DNA from: an uncultured Dechloromonas sp.
Lineage (GTDB): Bacteria; Pseudomonadota; Gammaproteobacteria; Burkholderiales; Rhodocyclaceae
Reading direction: 5' to 3'
Length of the DNA: 7,905 nt
Assembly: GCA_937996725.1 (NCBI GenBank)
Contig: CALKUR010000110.1
Coordinates: 1 to 7,905, forward strand
Shown here: piece after piece, positions 7,501 through 7,905 of the stretch
How the letters are laid out: every line of letters begins with the position of its first letter
How positions within the stretch are numbered: the stretch's first letter is position 1
Notes under the pieces: model-generated
The model's database searches: none
What the model was told of the DNA's origin: nothing
The model's input: the letters and a program-made list of their open reading frames with translations, nothing else
Program-made: the position numbers and the translations under genes

Positions 7501-7693
7501 CATCGCTGTTCACGACAAACTTCTCGATACCAGTATAAGTACCAACCAGCTTAGTCACAGCAGCCGTATCGCGGATATTGAGGGTATCAGTACCTTCACC
7601 ACCGTCGATTACGTCGAGAGCCCCCATGGTCGCAACGGTCGCCTTGAAGGTGTCGTTACCAGCGGTCGAGGTCGTGCCCTGGTCGCCCTTCAT
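4592..7693 (-). CDS. S-layer-like RTX/beta-strand-repeat protein, type I secreted; 5' end uncertain
   Basis: A protein of about 1033 residues, very rich in Ala, Thr, Val, Ser and Gly, with no Cys and few Lys/Arg. This composition is typical of RsaA-type S-layer and other type I secreted beta-strand-repeat proteins. The start region has GNDTF and VIDGGEGTDTLNI, the calcium-binding opening found in this family. RTX-like motifs recur at about 601-656 (GAGNDMLL, GGAGTDTIAI) and 860-902 (GVGADVITL, GAGKDVIN, GDGKDLVN). The tail (about 978 to the end: WFQYGGNTYVIYDAADD, then SGDIIVKLTGAIDLTNA) is the conserved C-terminal export region. It probably forms a surface layer or large adhesive coat. The ATG at 7691-7693 is the first canonical start in frame, but its Shine-Dalgarno is poor and family-like sequence (LTTSVD) continues 14 codons upstream to a TAA at 7736-7738. 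The true start may be lost or the sequence may contain an error. A strong terminator follows the stop. Confidence 0.88.
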   Translation of the reverse strand: MKGDQGTTSTAGNDTFKATVATMGALDVIDGGEGTDTLNIRDTAAVTKLVGTYTGIEKFVVNSDASVGVVAADATIAAKQQFTYDFTSAVFGGTAGTSTLTLTVGGVVKTVLLGANNPATATAVGSAIEAILDDAFGAATYVVDDTAGKLTITAATAGKALPAVTLAAGTATITTAPVKTTVQANQVAADAVSASTFSVAAGATSVDITAGTTANVSSVSTADTVVNAGGAVVLTGGLTQTVTTYDSVRVSGGTGAVAVTVAGYNPATSIAAVSYTGWSAAAAGVFVRGGTTVSVTEVGAELNLLRNAVSTTNSTAVQIGANPASASGTAGANSGAFVSNPQTGAEVIGNLSSAPTGNVSVSAKTNYTDTGAYKNVAYGTGAATIYMNGGTTASVTGAGTVTVKDINTTLTKASTTADALPGTSKLTTVNLTGVSGATGITSDAITTISAVDTSSTVTVNSNVGANTGNIALNVANSAVTLVDAAATSVSVGASAGSGVQKVATTLVAENQASTVTLTAAKATSLSFSGANDITLAASTLSALKAITSTATGALTLGTLTDYAKLTSADLSGGTGTVKANIGATITGAATDRAFAYTGSAGTDIVVLTGAMKSGTSAAGAAIANTVDLGAGNDMLLSNGGSIAAGSTISGGAGTDTIAISLVTAGNQALISGFEQIGLDLTTGTKDTDLVAGATGLVLLAQGATYTNVEQAQSLNVVQNVGAAATTLSFTAADVAGSSDSYAVNFAAKGSIDPTAPTSVDAGTLEIAGIENVKIASNATSGYVNNTIDLTAANLKTVTVTGSALVTTLGFVGTNGTNSATAGVGGAVSSIDASALGGKLVLDTTGVTVNNAADFAGLSVKSGVGADVITLAQFAIVDSGAGKDVINVASAGAVVTTGDGKDLVNVASALNNSGAVSTTIKDVAAGDAIDFAGGTTNSATAVTGLLAKLTLTTEATLADAITSAVNQTVTGNTGTQAEVTWFQYGGNTYVIYDAADDGATNGGLQSGDIIVKLTGAIDLTNAVFDSANATLTFA

Positions 7694-7735
7694 GACGCCG
7701 GTCTCATCGACACTGGTAGTAAGAGGAAGCTTATC
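7694..7735 (-). other. In-frame coding-like extension before the S-layer-like ATG
   Basis: Fourteen codons in frame with the gene at 7693 translate to DKLPLTTSVDETGV. LTTSVD is the usual opening motif of this S-layer/RTX family and normally stands just before the GNDTF segment, which here is inside the called gene. The extension has no ATG, GTG or TTG and is closed upstream by TAA (7736-7738). It suggests that the natural N-terminus lies here and not at 7693. Confidence 0.6.
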
Positions 7736-7738
7736 TTA

Positions 7739-7905
7739 TTCTAAATTTTCCTCAAAATTCAAGACTGATAGTTTGTTTTGGCGGCGTTAGTTTTCGAGTG
7801 ACCTACAAGAATCCTACTTTTCTAGGTTCCGTGTTTTTAATTATCCCATGTTAGGGTCAGGACCCATTAAATTGTTTGCATGAGGGGTGATTGGTTGATT
7901 CAATG
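7739..7905 (-). other. A+T-rich upstream region of the S-layer-like gene
   Basis: This 167-base stretch has stops in all minus-strand frames and is richer in A+T than the genes, so it looks like a promoter/leader and not lost coding sequence. A GATAAT (minus strand, about 7841-7846) could be a -10 element, but I see no convincing -35 at the right spacing. GGGTC AG GACCC (7854-7865) and ACCTA ... TAGGT (7801-7805 and 7823-7827) are small inverted repeats of unknown meaning. Confidence 0.4.
7746..7753 (-). promoter_or_regulatory. Possible Shine-Dalgarno without a start codon
   Basis: GAGGAAAA on the minus strand stands seven bases before codon GAA (7739-7741) and just upstream of the LTTSVD extension. 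This is where the ribosome-binding site of a full-length S-layer-like protein would be expected. No canonical start follows at the right distance in the right frame. Confidence 0.4.

Overview
This window comes from a Gram-negative bacterium, most likely Pseudomonadota. It carries three large genes, all on the minus strand, for secreted Ala/Thr/Ser/Gly/Val-rich surface proteins of the type I secretion (RTX) kind. An alphaproteobacterium such as a sphingomonad or Caulobacter relative fits best, because the long RTX-type S-layer-like protein and the Ig/cadherin-repeat adhesins are common there. A betaproteobacterium cannot be excluded. No rRNA, tRNA, mobile element or CRISPR array is visible.

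Layout, left to right: bases 1-51 are an untrimmed Illumina TruSeq-type adapter with its index, so they are not biological and mark a contig end. Bases 52-485 hold no convincing gene. Bases 486-2369 (minus) encode a 627-residue protein: a glycine-rich hydrophobic N-terminal segment, an Ig/VCBS-like domain, two cadherin-like repeats, RTX nonapeptides and a secretion-type tail. Bases 2370-2756 are a gene-free gap. Bases 2757-4328 (minus) encode a 523-residue paralogue with the same first ~365 residues but an unrelated, RTX-free C-terminus. Bases 4329-4591 hold the upstream region of that gene and a strong UUCG-loop terminator for the next gene. Bases 4592-7693 (minus) encode a 1033-residue RTX/S-layer-like beta-strand-repeat protein. 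Bases 7694-7905 are its A+T-rich upstream region.

In transcription order the S-layer-like gene comes first and ends at its own terminator. The two paralogous adhesins follow, each with its own Shine-Dalgarno. The likely joint role is a cell-surface coat plus calcium-stabilised adhesins, all exported by a type I (ABC/MFP/OMP) exporter that lies outside this window.

Three points stand out. First, the adhesin paralogues share a 666-bp core with one mismatch, flanked by a clearly diverged N-terminal coding part and unrelated C-termini; this pattern suggests gene conversion or C-terminal module exchange, or possibly misassembly. Second, the S-layer-like gene has family-like coding sequence upstream of its first usable ATG but no canonical start codon there. 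Third, the RTX-free paralogue has a C-terminal domain I do not recognise.
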